6,767 bases of DNA from Stenotrophomonas sp. (GTDB lineage Bacteria; Pseudomonadota; Gammaproteobacteria; Xanthomonadales; Xanthomonadaceae). The translations under genes were made by a program, and so were the position numbers. A model generated the notes under the pieces. It saw nothing but the letters and a program-made list of their open reading frames with translations. It had not been told where the DNA came from and searched no databases. Location of the stretch: positions 1 through 6,767 of the forward strand of contig DMZT01000043.1 of the NCBI GenBank assembly GCA_003484865.1, in the 5' to 3' direction. The stretch's first letter is position 1. The number at the start of each line of letters is the position of its first letter. This document shows positions 1-6,767 of this stretch, in pieces.

Positions 1-1
1 C

Positions 2-24
2 TGCGCCGACCAACGGTCGGCGCA
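2..24. repeat. Perfect 10-bp palindrome after betA, REP/SMAG-like
   Basis: The arms TGCGCCGACC and GGTCGGCGCA are perfect reverse complements separated by the 3-base loop AAC. The hairpin lies about 21 bases past the betA stop codon. No run of T follows it on the minus strand as far as the window allows, so a classical intrinsic terminator is not shown. Short GC-rich palindromes of this kind are typical of the Stenotrophomonas GTAG-headed repeats (SMAG, a REP family). The diagnostic GTAG head would lie before base 1, outside the window, so family membership is inference. It could still slow RNA decay or help end the bet transcript. Bases 25 to 45 show nothing else. Confidence 0.6.
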
Positions 25-45
25 TCCCGATGGATCGCGGCGCCC

Positions 46-1716
46 TCAGCGCCTGGCCGGTGCGTCCCCGGCCACGTAATACGCCGCCGTGCTGCGCGGC
101 AGCGGAGCACGCCCCCGGATCCGGTCGGCGATCTTCTCGGCGATCATGATCGTGGTGGCGTTGAGGTTGCCGGTGATGATGCGCGGCATGATCGAGGCAT
201 CCACCACACGCAGGCTCTCCATCCCGTGCACACGGCCCTGGCCGTCCACCACGCTCATCGCATCGGTGCCCATCGCGCACGAGCAGGAGGGGTGGTAGGC
301 GGTCTCGGCATGTGCGCGCACGAAGGCATCCAGCTCCGCATCGGTCTGGCACTCGGCGCTCGGACTGATCTCGCGGCCGCGGTACTCGTCCAGCGCGGGC
401 TGGGCGATGATCTCGCGGGTGATGCGGATCGCATCGCGGAATTCCTGCCAGTCCTGATCGGTGGACTGGTAGTTGAACAGGATCGAGGGGTGCTCACGCG
501 GGTCCAGCGACTTGGCATGCACATGGCCGCGGCTGGGCGTGCGCATCGACCCCACATGCGCCTGGAAGCCGTGCTCCTTGACCGCGTTGGTGCCGTTGTA
601 ATTGATCGCCACCGGCAGGAAGTGGTACTGGATGTTGGGCCAGTCGAAGTCCTCGCGGGTGCGGATGAAGCCACCGGCCTCGAACTGGTTGCTGGCACCG
701 ATGCCGGTGCCGGCGAACAGCCATTCCGCACCGATCGCCGGCTGGTTCCACCACTGCAGCGCCGGGTACAGCGAGACCGGCTTTTTGCAGGCGTACTGCA
801 TGTACACCTCGAGGTGATCCTGCAGGTTTTCGCCGACGCCGGGCAGGTCGTGCACCAGCGGTACGCCAAGTGCGGCCAGCAACGCCGGCGCGCCCACCCC
901 AGAGCGCTGCAGGATCTGCGGCGAGGCGATCGCCCCGGCGCACAGCAGCACCTCGCGGCGGGCGGTAGCGTCGATCGGCTCGGCGCTGTTGCCAGCCAGG
1001 TAGCGCACGCCCACCGCGCGCTTGCCGGCGAACAGGATGCGGTCGGTGGTGGCGTGCACCACGATCTCCAGTCCCTCACGGTCCTTGGCCATGTCCAGGT
1101 AACCGCGCGCGGTACTGGAACGGCGCCCGCGCGGGGTCACCGTGCGGTCCATCGGGCCGAAGCCTTCCTGCTGGTAGCCGTTGAGGTCATCGGTACGTGG
1201 GTAGCCGGCCTGCACGCCGGCCTCGACCATCGCGTGGAACAGCACGTTGTTGCCGTTCTTCGGCGTGGCCACGCTGACCGGGCCGTCGCCGCCGTGGTAA
1301 TCGTTGGCGCCGATGTCGCGCGTTTCCGCCTTGCGGAAGTAGGGCAGCACGTCGTGGTAGCTCCAGTCCTCGAGGCCGTCGAAGCTGGCCCACTGGTCGA
1401 AGTCCATCGCGTTGCCGCGGATGTAGCACATGCCGTTGATCAGCGAGGAACCGCCCAGGCCCTTGCCGCGGCCGCACTCCATGCGCCGGTTGTCCATGTA
1501 GGGTTCCGGCTCGGTTTCATACGCCCAGTTGTAGCGGCGGCCCTGCAGCGGATAAGCCAGTGCGGCCGGCATCTGGGTGCGGAAATCCATCCGGTAATCC
1601 GGGCCACCGGCTTCCAGCAGCAGCACGCTGACGCCGGCGTCTTCGGTCAGGCGCGCGGCCAGCGTGTTGCCGGCCGACCCGGCGCCGATGATGATGTAGT
1701 CGTATTCGCGCTTCAT
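46..1716 (-). CDS. betA: Choline dehydrogenase BetA (FAD-dependent, GMC family)
   Basis: Oxidises choline to betaine aldehyde, the first step of glycine betaine synthesis. In this family the enzyme uses FAD, is membrane-associated and passes electrons to the respiratory chain. The product is 556 residues, the usual BetA length. The N-terminus has the FAD-binding Rossmann motif GAGSAGN (Gly11, Gly13, Gly16) and an acidic strand end LLLEAGG. GMC signature 1 is near residues 83-101 ([19 protein letters not shown]) and signature 2 near 261-275 ([15 protein letters not shown]). The C-terminal catalytic region has [10 protein letters not shown], with the active-site His at 475, and GNLNATTIM near 516-523 carrying the partner Asn. 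The ATG at 1716 is chosen because AGGAG sits 8 bases upstream and the protein then begins right before the Rossmann fold. A longer reading from 1836 would add 40 residues overlapping the end of betB with no homology-like content. It is the last gene of the bet operon. Confidence 0.96.
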   Translation of the reverse strand: MKREYDYIIIGAGSAGNTLAARLTEDAGVSVLLLEAGGPDYRMDFRTQMPAALAYPLQGRRYNWAYETEPEPYMDNRRMECGRGKGLGGSSLINGMCYIRGNAMDFDQWASFDGLEDWSYHDVLPYFRKAETRDIGANDYHGGDGPVSVATPKNGNNVLFHAMVEAGVQAGYPRTDDLNGYQQEGFGPMDRTVTPRGRRSSTARGYLDMAKDREGLEIVVHATTDRILFAGKRAVGVRYLAGNSAEPIDATARREVLLCAGAIASPQILQRSGVGAPALLAALGVPLVHDLPGVGENLQDHLEVYMQYACKKPVSLYPALQWWNQPAIGAEWLFAGTGIGASNQFEAGGFIRTREDFDWPNIQYHFLPVAINYNGTNAVKEHGFQAHVGSMRTPSRGHVHAKSLDPREHPSILFNYQSTDQDWQEFRDAIRITREIIAQPALDEYRGREISPSAECQTDAELDAFVRAHAETAYHPSCSCAMGTDAMSVVDGQGRVHGMESLRVVDASIMPRIITGNLNATTIMIAEKIADRIRGRAPLPRSTAAYYVAGDAPARR

Positions 1717-1724
1717 CGCGGTGT

Positions 1725-1729
1725 CTCCT
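1725..1729 (-). promoter_or_regulatory. Ribosome binding site of betA
   Basis: AGGAG on the minus strand, 8 bases before the ATG at 1716. It lies in the 25-base gap after betB and decides the betA start against the longer frame that opens at 1836. Confidence 0.85.
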
Positions 1730-1741
1730 GGTAAGGCCGGT

Positions 1742-3214
1742 TCAGAACACCGACGCGTAGCGGTCCAGTTCGATCTGGATGGATTTGGTGCGGGTGTAGG
1801 CACGCAGCGTGGCCAGCCCGTTTTCACGGCCGACACCGGACTGCTTGTAACCGCCCACCGGCATCTGTGCCGGCGATTCGCCCCAGCTGTTGACCCAGCA
1901 GATGCCGGCCTCGAGCTGATGGATCAGGCGATGCGCGCGCGCCAGGTCCGGCGTGACCACGCCGGCGGCGAGACCGTAATCGGTGTCGTTGGCGCGGCGC
2001 ACGGCCTCGTCTTCGTCGTCGTACGCCAACAGGCTCATCACCGGTCCGAAAATCTCTTCGCGCACGATGCGCATGTCATCGCGGCAATCGCTGAAGATCG
2101 TCGGTGCCACATAGCAGCCCTTGCCCAGCGTGCCGTCGGTCAGCCGTTCGCCGCCGCAGACCAGCCGTGCACCCTCGGCCTTGCCGCTGGCGATGTGCTC
2201 AAGCACGCGCTGCATGTGCGCGGCGCTGACCAGCGGGCCGAAGTTGGTGTCCTCGGCCAGCGGGTCGCCGATGCGGATGCGCTTGACCCGTTCCAGCAGT
2301 TTGGCTTCGAACGCGGCCAGGGTGCTGCGCGGCACGAACACGCGGGTGCCGTTGGTGCATACCTGACCGGAGCTGTAAAAGTTGGCCATCATCGCCACGT
2401 CGGCGGCCAGGTCCAGATCGGCGTCGGCGCAGATGATCAGCGGCGACTTGCCCCCCAGCTCCATGGTGACGTCTTTGAGCGTGGAGCTGGAGGCACTGGC
2501 CATCACCTTGCGGCCGGTAGCGGTGCCGCCGGTGAAGGAGATCTTCTCGATCAGCGGATGCTCGGTCAATGCCGAGCCGACGCCGGCGCCATCGCCGGGC
2601 AGCACGTTGAACACGCCATCGGGCAGGCCGGCCTCGGTGAAGATTTCCGCCAGCTTCAGCGCGGTCAGCGGCGTCACTTCGCTGGGCTTGAAGATCATCG
2701 CGTTGCCGGCGGCCAGCGCGGGGGCGGCCTTCCACAGCGCGATCTGGATCGGGTAGTTCCAGGCACCGATCGCGCCGACCACGCCAAGGGGCTCCTGCCG
2801 GGTGTAGAAGAAGCTGCTCTCACGCAGCGGCACCTGGCTGCCTTCCAGCCCGTGCATGACGCCGGCGTAGTACTCCAGCACGTCCGCACCGGTGACCACG
2901 TCCACGCTGAGCGTTTCGCTCAGGGCCTTGCCGGTGTTGCGCGATTCCAGCTCGGCCAGTGCATCGTTGCGCTCGCGCAGCAGCGCGACCGCCCGCAGCA
3001 GGATGCGCGAGCGCTCCACGGTGGTCAGCGCGGCCCATGCTTTCTGGCCGGCCTGGGCGCTCTCCACGGCAGCGTCGAGATCGTCGCTGTTGGCGCTGTG
3101 GACGTTGGCGAGCAGCTCGCCGTTGGCCGGATTGATGACCTGGAAGGTCTGTCCGCCCTGGGAGGGAACGTAGCGGCCGCCGATGTACAGCAGCTGGTCG
3201 GGGAGGGTAGGCAT
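1742..3214 (-). CDS. betB: Betaine aldehyde dehydrogenase BetB
   Basis: Cytosolic NAD(P)+-dependent aldehyde dehydrogenase that converts betaine aldehyde to glycine betaine, the second step of the pathway. The product is exactly 490 residues, the family length. The N-terminal half carries the nucleotide-binding region with AWNYP (Asn153) and FKPSE near 175-179. The general base is Glu252 in MELGGKSP. The nucleophile is Cys286 in SSGQVCTNG. Lys162 and Glu464, noted in BetB structures around the potassium site, are also present at the expected numbers. EEIFGPV near 386-392 is the usual C-terminal ALDH landmark. The ATG at 3214 is preceded by AAAGGAGT at ideal spacing; an upstream in-frame start at 3358 would run into the end of betT and adds low-complexity Ser/Thr sequence. 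The gene lies 34 bases after betT and 25 before betA. Removing toxic betaine aldehyde fits co-expression with betA. No missing residues or frameshifts were seen. Confidence 0.97.
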   Translation of the reverse strand: MPTLPDQLLYIGGRYVPSQGGQTFQVINPANGELLANVHSANSDDLDAAVESAQAGQKAWAALTTVERSRILLRAVALLRERNDALAELESRNTGKALSETLSVDVVTGADVLEYYAGVMHGLEGSQVPLRESSFFYTRQEPLGVVGAIGAWNYPIQIALWKAAPALAAGNAMIFKPSEVTPLTALKLAEIFTEAGLPDGVFNVLPGDGAGVGSALTEHPLIEKISFTGGTATGRKVMASASSSTLKDVTMELGGKSPLIICADADLDLAADVAMMANFYSSGQVCTNGTRVFVPRSTLAAFEAKLLERVKRIRIGDPLAEDTNFGPLVSAAHMQRVLEHIASGKAEGARLVCGGERLTDGTLGKGCYVAPTIFSDCRDDMRIVREEIFGPVMSLLAYDDEDEAVRRANDTDYGLAAGVVTPDLARAHRLIHQLEAGICWVNSWGESPAQMPVGGYKQSGVGRENGLATLRAYTRTKSIQIELDRYASVF

Positions 3215-3222
3215 GTCGGTGA

Positions 3223-3227
3223 CTCCT
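3223..3227 (-). promoter_or_regulatory. Ribosome binding site of betB
   Basis: AGGAG within AAAGGAGT on the minus strand, 8 bases before the ATG at 3214. It fixes the betB start and lies in the 34-base gap behind betT. The same motif and spacing recur before betA. Confidence 0.87.
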
Positions 3228-3248
3228 TTGCAGCGGGAGATCAGTGCG

Positions 3249-5228
3249 TCAACGCGTGAGATGCAGGAACTGCAGGTGACGCTCGTACTGATCGATGATG
3301 TCGTTGATGATCTGCTGGCGGCTGTAGCCGAACAGCTCGTAGTCCTGTCCACCTTCATAAAGATGCACTTCGGCGCGGTAGTAACGCTGGTTGCGGAAGC
3401 GCTGCGCGGCGAACGAAGGCGTGAGGTAGCCGCGCATGATCACCTGGTAGGTGAACACCTGTTGTTCGCCATGGTCCACCAGCAGCTCCATGTGACCCGG
3501 CTCGAACTTCGTCTGCACATCCAGGCCCTGTTCGAGCAGCTGCGCCGCGACGGCTTCGATCGCCGGCTTCACATCGGTATCCATGAACCGGTACACCTCG
3601 TCGCGGACCGGGAAATGCACCGCCTGGGTGATGCGCTGGCGCCAGCCGCGCTGGTGTCGCGATTGCCCGATCAATGGGATCGGCGAGTACTGCGAGGCTT
3701 TCTTGCGCTGCGACTCTTCGCCCAGCGCGCGGGTCAGGCCCCATAGCATCAGCAGCAACACCACCGAGAACGGCAGCGAGGCCAGCACCACCGCGGATTT
3801 GAGTGCATCCATGCTGCCGGCCAGCAGCAGTCCGGCGGTGACCAGACCGGTCATCACGCCCCAGAAAACGCGCAACCAGCGCGGGCCGTCGTCTTCCGGA
3901 TTGCCGCCCTGCGAGGACAGCGTGGACAGCACCACCGTGCCGGAATCGGCCGAGGTGACGAAGAAGATGAAGCTGACGATCACCGTGACCGCGATGACGG
4001 CGCGGCTCCACGGATAGCTCTCCAGCAGCGCGTACAGCACGGTCGGCGGGTTCTCCACCGCCATCTGCGCCAGGTGTACCTGGTCGTGATGCAGGATCTG
4101 GTCCAACGCGCTGTTGCCGAAGATCGACAGCCAGGCCAGGGTGAAGCCCAGCGGGATCAGCAGCACGCCGAGCACGAATTCGCGGATGGTGCGGCCGCGC
4201 GAGATGCGCGCGATGAACAGGCCCACGAACGGCGCCCAGCCGATCCACCAGGCCCAGTAGAACACCGTCCAGTTGCCCAGCCAGTCCGGGCGCCCGCCGT
4301 AGGCGTACACATCGAAACTCTTGCCGACCACGTTGCCCAGGTAGTCGCCCATGTTCTGCATGAAGGCATTGAGCAGGTACTGGGTGGGGCCGGCGAACAG
4401 CATGAACAGCAGCAGCGAGATCGCCAGCAGCATGTTGATGTTGGACATCCAGCGCACGCCTTTCTCCACGCCGGACACGGCCACGGTGATCGCCGCGCCC
4501 ATCATCAGCACGATCAGCCCGACCTGCACCCAGGCCGCGTGCGGCACCGGGAACAAGGTGTTCAGGCCGGCGTTGAGATGCAGCACGCCAAAGCCCATGT
4601 CCGCGCCGAGGCCGAACACGGTGGCCACGATGCCCAGGGCATCCACGGTGTAGCCGATCGGCCCGTTGATGCGCTTGCCGATCAACGGATACAGCGCCGA
4701 GCGCAGCGCCAGTGGCAGGTTGTGGCGGTAGGCGAAGTAGGCCAGCGCCATCGCGGCCAGCGCGAACACGCCCCAGCCATGCAGGCCCCAGTGCAGGAAC
4801 AGCAGCTGCATGGCCTGGCGCGCGCTGGCCTCGCCACTGCCGGTGCCGCCCTGCGGCGGCAACAGGTAATGGGTCAGTGGCTCGGAGACGCAGAAGAAGA
4901 ACAGGGTGATGCTGATGCCTGCGGCGAACAGCATGCCGGCCCAGGACAGATAGCTGAACTCCGGCTCGTCATGGTCCGCGCCGAGTTTGACGTTGCCATA
5001 GCCGGACAACGCCACGCCGACCACGAACACCAGGTACACGGTCATCGCCAGCAGGTAATACCAGCCGACATTGCGCGAGGCCCAGGTCTGGGCATCGAGC
5101 AGCATCACGCCGGCATCGATGGGAAACACGGTGACCAGAATGGCGAATGCCGCCACGATCGTGGCGGCAAGCAGGAACACGGGTCGAAGCGTGCGCACCT
5201 CGGGCAGAGGCGGCTCCACGGTACTCAT
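3249..5228 (-). CDS. betT: BCCT-family choline transporter BetT
   Basis: Inner-membrane secondary transporter of the betaine/choline/carnitine family, supplying choline to BetB and BetA. At 659 residues it is close to other BetT proteins of about 680. About 12 membrane segments can be read, roughly at residues 14-35, 54-76, 93-117, 146-167, 195-215, 234-252, 263-282, 321-341, 351-371, 408-430, 453-473 and 478-498. The family signature is near 325-350: [14 protein letters not shown] gives the aromatic substrate box (Trp327, Trp328, Trp331) and is followed by [20 protein letters not shown] at 425-431 is another BCCT landmark. A soluble C-terminal domain of about 155 residues follows the last helix, as in long BetT-type carriers, where such tails take part in osmotic regulation. 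The coupling loop in segment 3 reads Gly104-Ile-Ser-Ile-Thr108, not the GIGID seen in E. coli BetT. The ATG at 5228 has only a distant GGGAG, 13 bases away. Choline specificity is inferred from the adjacent betB and betA; glycine betaine or carnitine are alternatives. Confidence 0.92.
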   Translation of the reverse strand: MSTVEPPLPEVRTLRPVFLLAATIVAAFAILVTVFPIDAGVMLLDAQTWASRNVGWYYLLAMTVYLVFVVGVALSGYGNVKLGADHDEPEFSYLSWAGMLFAAGISITLFFFCVSEPLTHYLLPPQGGTGSGEASARQAMQLLFLHWGLHGWGVFALAAMALAYFAYRHNLPLALRSALYPLIGKRINGPIGYTVDALGIVATVFGLGADMGFGVLHLNAGLNTLFPVPHAAWVQVGLIVLMMGAAITVAVSGVEKGVRWMSNINMLLAISLLLFMLFAGPTQYLLNAFMQNMGDYLGNVVGKSFDVYAYGGRPDWLGNWTVFYWAWWIGWAPFVGLFIARISRGRTIREFVLGVLLIPLGFTLAWLSIFGNSALDQILHHDQVHLAQMAVENPPTVLYALLESYPWSRAVIAVTVIVSFIFFVTSADSGTVVLSTLSSQGGNPEDDGPRWLRVFWGVMTGLVTAGLLLAGSMDALKSAVVLASLPFSVVLLLMLWGLTRALGEESQRKKASQYSPIPLIGQSRHQRGWRQRITQAVHFPVRDEVYRFMDTDVKPAIEAVAAQLLEQGLDVQTKFEPGHMELLVDHGEQQVFTYQVIMRGYLTPSFAAQRFRNQRYYRAEVHLYEGGQDYELFGYSRQQIINDIIDQYERHLQFLHLTR

Positions 5229-5241
5229 GGGGTGGGGGATA

Positions 5242-5246
5242 CTCCC
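5242..5246 (-). promoter_or_regulatory. Weak, distant Shine-Dalgarno of betT
   Basis: GGGAG on the minus strand lies 13 bases before the betT ATG, longer than the 8 bases seen before betB and betA. It can pair with a downstream TCCC (5236-5239) or with an upstream CTCC, so it may be partly masked. It is the only purine-rich candidate near this start. Confidence 0.4.
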
Positions 5247-5279
5247 GGTGCCGGAGCGGCAGACGGCGGGATTTATCGC

Positions 5280-5301
5280 ACAGGCGCTGTGGACAGCCTG
5301 T
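5280..5301. promoter_or_regulatory. 22-bp dyad, operator candidate upstream of betT
   Basis: The outer arms ACAGGC and GCCTGT are perfect inverted repeats with a 10-base centre. A second short dyad, CTGT-CC-ACAG, lies inside. The site sits 52 to 73 bases before the betT ATG, just downstream of the best -10 candidate, where a repressor site would be expected. It does not look like the TTGAACGTTCAA-type BetI sites known elsewhere. Binding by any regulator is inference. Confidence 0.35.
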
Positions 5302-5329
5302 TTACACGCTCACGATGCCCGCCGCGCAA
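5301..5329 (-). promoter_or_regulatory. Candidate sigma-70-type promoter of the bet operon
   Basis: On the minus strand TTGCGC (5324-5329) and TGTAAA (5301-5306) are separated by 17 bases. The matches to TTGACA and TATAAT are 3 of 6 and 4 of 6, so this is weak. It is the best pair seen in the gap before betT. GATAAA at 5272-5277 is another possible -10 but has no acceptable -35 partner. The -35 candidate lies partly in the loop of a GC-rich hairpin. Confidence 0.3.
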
Positions 5330-5339
5330 GGGCGGCGGG
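5318..5339 (-). terminator. GC-rich hairpin after the EEP gene, possible terminator
   Basis: The 8-bp arms CCCGCCGC (5318-5325) and GCGGCGGG (5332-5339) pair perfectly around a 6-base loop. The hairpin begins 10 bases past the stop codon of the EEP gene. On the minus strand it is followed by CATCGTGAGC, not a run of T, so it is not a canonical intrinsic terminator. It may reduce read-through from dsbA and the EEP gene into betT, or protect the 3' end of that transcript. Confidence 0.4.
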
Positions 5340-5349
5340 TGCACAGGGG

Positions 5350-6117
5350 TCAGCGCAGCGCGCTGCTCGGCACATCGATCGACATCGCCAGTGCGAGGTG
5401 ATCGGAGAACGCGGCCGGCACGGCTTCGGCACTGCGTTGCTGCAGGCCGTCGCTGAGCAGGATGTGGTCGATCGCCCGGTCCGGGCGCCAGCTGGGGAAG
5501 GTCGGCACCACGCAGCCTGGCGGCTGCAGCGTCGTCTTCTGGTACAGCACCTGCATTTCCGGCCGTTCGGCCAGGCAGTTGAAATCGCCCATCAGCACGG
5601 CGTTGGGGTGGTCGGAGAGCAGATCGGCAATGAAGGCCAATTGCGACATGCGCGAATTGGTCCCCAAGGACAGATGCGCCACCGCCACCGCCAGGCCCTG
5701 GCTGCCTTCACCGAACTTGGCCAGCAGCACGCCGCGCCCGCCGATCCGGCCGGGCAGGGCGTGGTCCTGGACCTCGACCGGCTCGAGTTTGCTGAGCAGG
5801 CCGTTGGCGCTGGAGGCCACCCCACCCATCCGGCGGTTGGGCTGGTGGCTCCAGTAATTGAAGCCGGCGCGCTCGGCCAGATAGTGGGTCTGGTTGGTGA
5901 AGCCCGAGCGCAGGCTGCCGGGATCGGCCTCCTGCAGGCCGACGATGTCGTGTTCGCGGGCCATCTGCGCGATGGCATCCAGGCTGGTTCGCTTACGCCC
6001 GGCCGGCAGTGCATGCGACCAGCTGCGGGTCACGTAGTCACTGTAGCGGCGGGTGCTCGAACCGGCCTGGATATTGGCCGTCAGCAGGCGCAGGGTCCGC
6101 GTGTGGGGGGAGGTCAC
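5350..6117 (-). CDS. Endonuclease/exonuclease/phosphatase (EEP) family protein
   Basis: A 255-residue member of the EEP fold, a metal-dependent phosphoesterase group including DNase I, exonuclease III and lipid phosphatases. The conserved catalytic blocks appear in order: LLTANIQ (Asn15), VGLQEAD (Glu63, metal ligand), VAHLSLG (His148), MGDFNCL (Asp178, Asn180), AIDHILLS (Asp217, His218) and FSDHLAL (Asp239, His240). No signal peptide is visible, so it probably acts in the cytoplasm. The substrate cannot be told from the sequence; DNA, RNA and small phosphoesters all remain possible. The start is GTG at 6117. It is the only usable one, because an in-frame TAG stands 9 bases upstream and the next ATG lies beyond the first motif. 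No clear Shine-Dalgarno precedes it. The gene follows dsbA by 20 bases and is probably co-transcribed with it. A functional link to disulfide formation is not evident. Confidence 0.87.
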   Translation of the reverse strand: MTSPHTRTLRLLTANIQAGSSTRRYSDYVTRSWSHALPAGRKRTSLDAIAQMAREHDIVGLQEADPGSLRSGFTNQTHYLAERAGFNYWSHQPNRRMGGVASSANGLLSKLEPVEVQDHALPGRIGGRGVLLAKFGEGSQGLAVAVAHLSLGTNSRMSQLAFIADLLSDHPNAVLMGDFNCLAERPEMQVLYQKTTLQPPGCVVPTFPSWRPDRAIDHILLSDGLQQRSAEAVPAAFSDHLALAMSIDVPSSALR

Positions 6118-6137
6118 GACGGTTCGCTATCGCTGGA

Positions 6138-6767
6138 TCAGTTGGCCTTGCCGGCGCGTTCGCGCGCGATCAGGTGATCGGCGATGCGCAGCATGTCCGG
6201 GAAGCCCTTGCCCTTGACCAGGTACTTGCCGTTGACGATCACCGACGGGGTGCCGGAGATCTTGCTGCGCTGGGCGAACTGCTTGGCCGAGTTGGTCTTG
6301 GCGTTGACGGCGAAGCTGCTCATCATCGCGGCGAACTGCTTCGGGTCGGCGCCGTGCTTGCCGTAGAAGTTGGCGATGTCGTCGACCGAATCACGGCCGC
6401 GCTCGCCCTTCAGGCTCTGCTCGGCATGGATCGCGGCGTACATGGCTTCGTGGGTCTTTTCCTGCAGGCCCATGGCCTGCGCGGCGTAGAACGCACGGCC
6501 GTAGTCATCCCAGGTGCCGCCGAACATGGCCGGCACGTAGACGAAATTGACATCGCTCGGCAGACCGGCCTTCCACGGCCCGATCAGCGGCTGGAACGCG
6601 GCGCAGGCCGGGCACACGTAACCGAAGATTTCGGCGACTTCGATCTTGCCGGTGGCCGGCTGGAACGGCTGGCCATTCTCGATCACCACATAGTCGGTGC
6701 CGGCAACCGGCTCCGGGCCGGTCGGGCGCGACGAGGCCGGCGCCGGCGCCGGGGTGGTGGCTTCGGC
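6138..6767 (-). CDS. dsbA: DsbA-family thiol:disulfide interchange protein (N-terminus off window)
   Basis: Periplasmic oxidase that introduces disulfide bonds into exported proteins. The frame stays open to the right edge, so the start and the signal peptide or lipid anchor are missing; 209 residues are visible. The first 26 are a Pro/Ala/Thr-rich linker (APAPASS...), followed by DYVVIENGQPFQP and the thioredoxin fold. The active site is Cys-Pro-Ala-Cys at visible residues 52-55 (bases 6603-6614), in FGYVCPACAAF. E. coli DsbA has CPHC. The cis-proline loop SGTPSV, Pro at 174, is intact, followed by the VNGKYLV strand usual in DsbA. Between them lies the helical insertion of the family. A GTG at 6689 is not the start, since it would cut into the first strand. 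DsbC/DsbG-type isomerases are less likely given overall similarity to DsbA and the FGYVCPxC context. The EEP gene follows within 20 bases. Confidence 0.92.
   Translation of the reverse strand, partial: AEATTPAPAPASSRPTGPEPVAGTDYVVIENGQPFQPATGKIEVAEIFGYVCPACAAFQPLIGPWKAGLPSDVNFVYVPAMFGGTWDDYGRAFYAAQAMGLQEKTHEAMYAAIHAEQSLKGERGRDSVDDIANFYGKHGADPKQFAAMMSSFAVNAKTNSAKQFAQRSKISGTPSVIVNGKYLVKGKGFPDMLRIADHLIARERAGKAN

Larger units (their letters stand above)
46..5228 (-). other. betT-betB-betA choline-to-glycine-betaine operon
   Basis: Three genes on one strand are separated by 34 and 25 bases with no hairpin between them, which supports a single transcript. The order is transporter, aldehyde dehydrogenase, choline dehydrogenase. 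In E. coli betT is instead divergent from betIBA. No betI repressor gene is present here, and none of the choline-O-sulfatase or ABC choline transporter genes that accompany bet genes elsewhere. Co-transcription is inferred from spacing. Confidence 0.85.

Noticed and set aside
226..1734. 502-codon open frame on the plus strand opposite betA
   Set aside because: Antisense shadow in GC-rich DNA: rich in Ala, His, Arg, Gln and Val with no domain motif, while the minus strand has complete BetA motifs.
1717..1836. N-terminal extension of BetA to an ATG at 1836
   Set aside because: It would overlap the end of betB, adds 40 residues before the FAD fold, and the ATG at 1716 has a strong AGGAG and gives the standard 556 residues.
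1721..3259. 512-codon open frame on the plus strand opposite betB
   Set aside because: It mirrors betB almost exactly in extent, has the same biased composition and no recognisable motif.
3215..3358. N-terminal extension of BetB to an upstream start at 3358
   Set aside because: It overlaps the betT 3' end, and the added Ser/Thr-rich residues are a frame shadow; the start at 3214 gives the standard 490 residues.
4074..5456. 460-codon open frame on the plus strand opposite betT
   Set aside because: Composition dominated by His, Gln, Ala and Arg, the reverse of membrane-protein codons; it crosses the intergenic gap and shows no ribosome binding site.
5071..6177. 368-codon plus-strand frame across betT, the gap and the EEP gene
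   Set aside because: It spans two genes on the other strand and a GC-rich hairpin; no protein-like motifs.
6138..6689. DsbA starting at the GTG at 6689
   Set aside because: The frame is open upstream to the window edge and encodes a typical linker and the beginning of the first strand, so the true start lies outside.
1..6767. CRISPR array, tRNA, rRNA, IS element or riboswitch
   Set aside because: No regularly spaced repeats, cloverleaf-like segments, transposase motifs or long structured leaders were seen; the genes fill nearly all the sequence.

Overview
The window is GC-rich, tightly packed bacterial DNA in which every supported gene lies on the minus strand. It reads as a chromosomal segment of a gammaproteobacterium of the Xanthomonadaceae, most likely the genus Stenotrophomonas. 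That assignment is inference. It rests on base composition, on protein sequences that look like that family's versions (a DsbA with a Pro/Ala-rich N-terminal linker and a CPAC active site, followed directly by an endonuclease/exonuclease/phosphatase protein), and on a short perfect palindrome at the left edge that resembles the small palindromic repeats common in Stenotrophomonas.

In transcription order (high to low coordinates), the layout is as follows. The window opens inside a DsbA-family thiol:disulfide interchange protein whose N-terminus lies off the right edge. Twenty bases on is a 255-residue EEP-superfamily hydrolase with a GTG start. A 121-base gap follows, the only intergenic stretch of any size. 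It holds a GC-rich hairpin, a weak promoter candidate and a 22-bp dyad. Then comes a three-gene choline cassette: betT (BCCT choline transporter), betB (betaine aldehyde dehydrogenase) and betA (choline dehydrogenase). Gaps of 34 and 25 bases, and a strong AGGAG ribosome binding site before betB and betA, indicate one operon. The last 45 bases hold a 10-bp perfect hairpin just past betA.

Together the cassette would import choline (BetT), oxidise it to betaine aldehyde with FAD (BetA), and oxidise that to glycine betaine with NAD(P)+ (BetB). The product is a compatible solute for osmotic stress, or an entry point to choline catabolism. BetB and BetA match the usual lengths of their families exactly (490 and 556 residues) and keep their catalytic residues. 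The usual repressor gene betI is absent from the window, and no recognisable BetI operator was seen upstream of betT.

I found no undescribed system. The points most worth a second look are the unusual ion-coupling loop of BetT (Gly-Ile-Ser-Ile-Thr), the missing betI and the dyad upstream of betT, and the palindrome after betA. No stretch over 300 bases lacks a gene.
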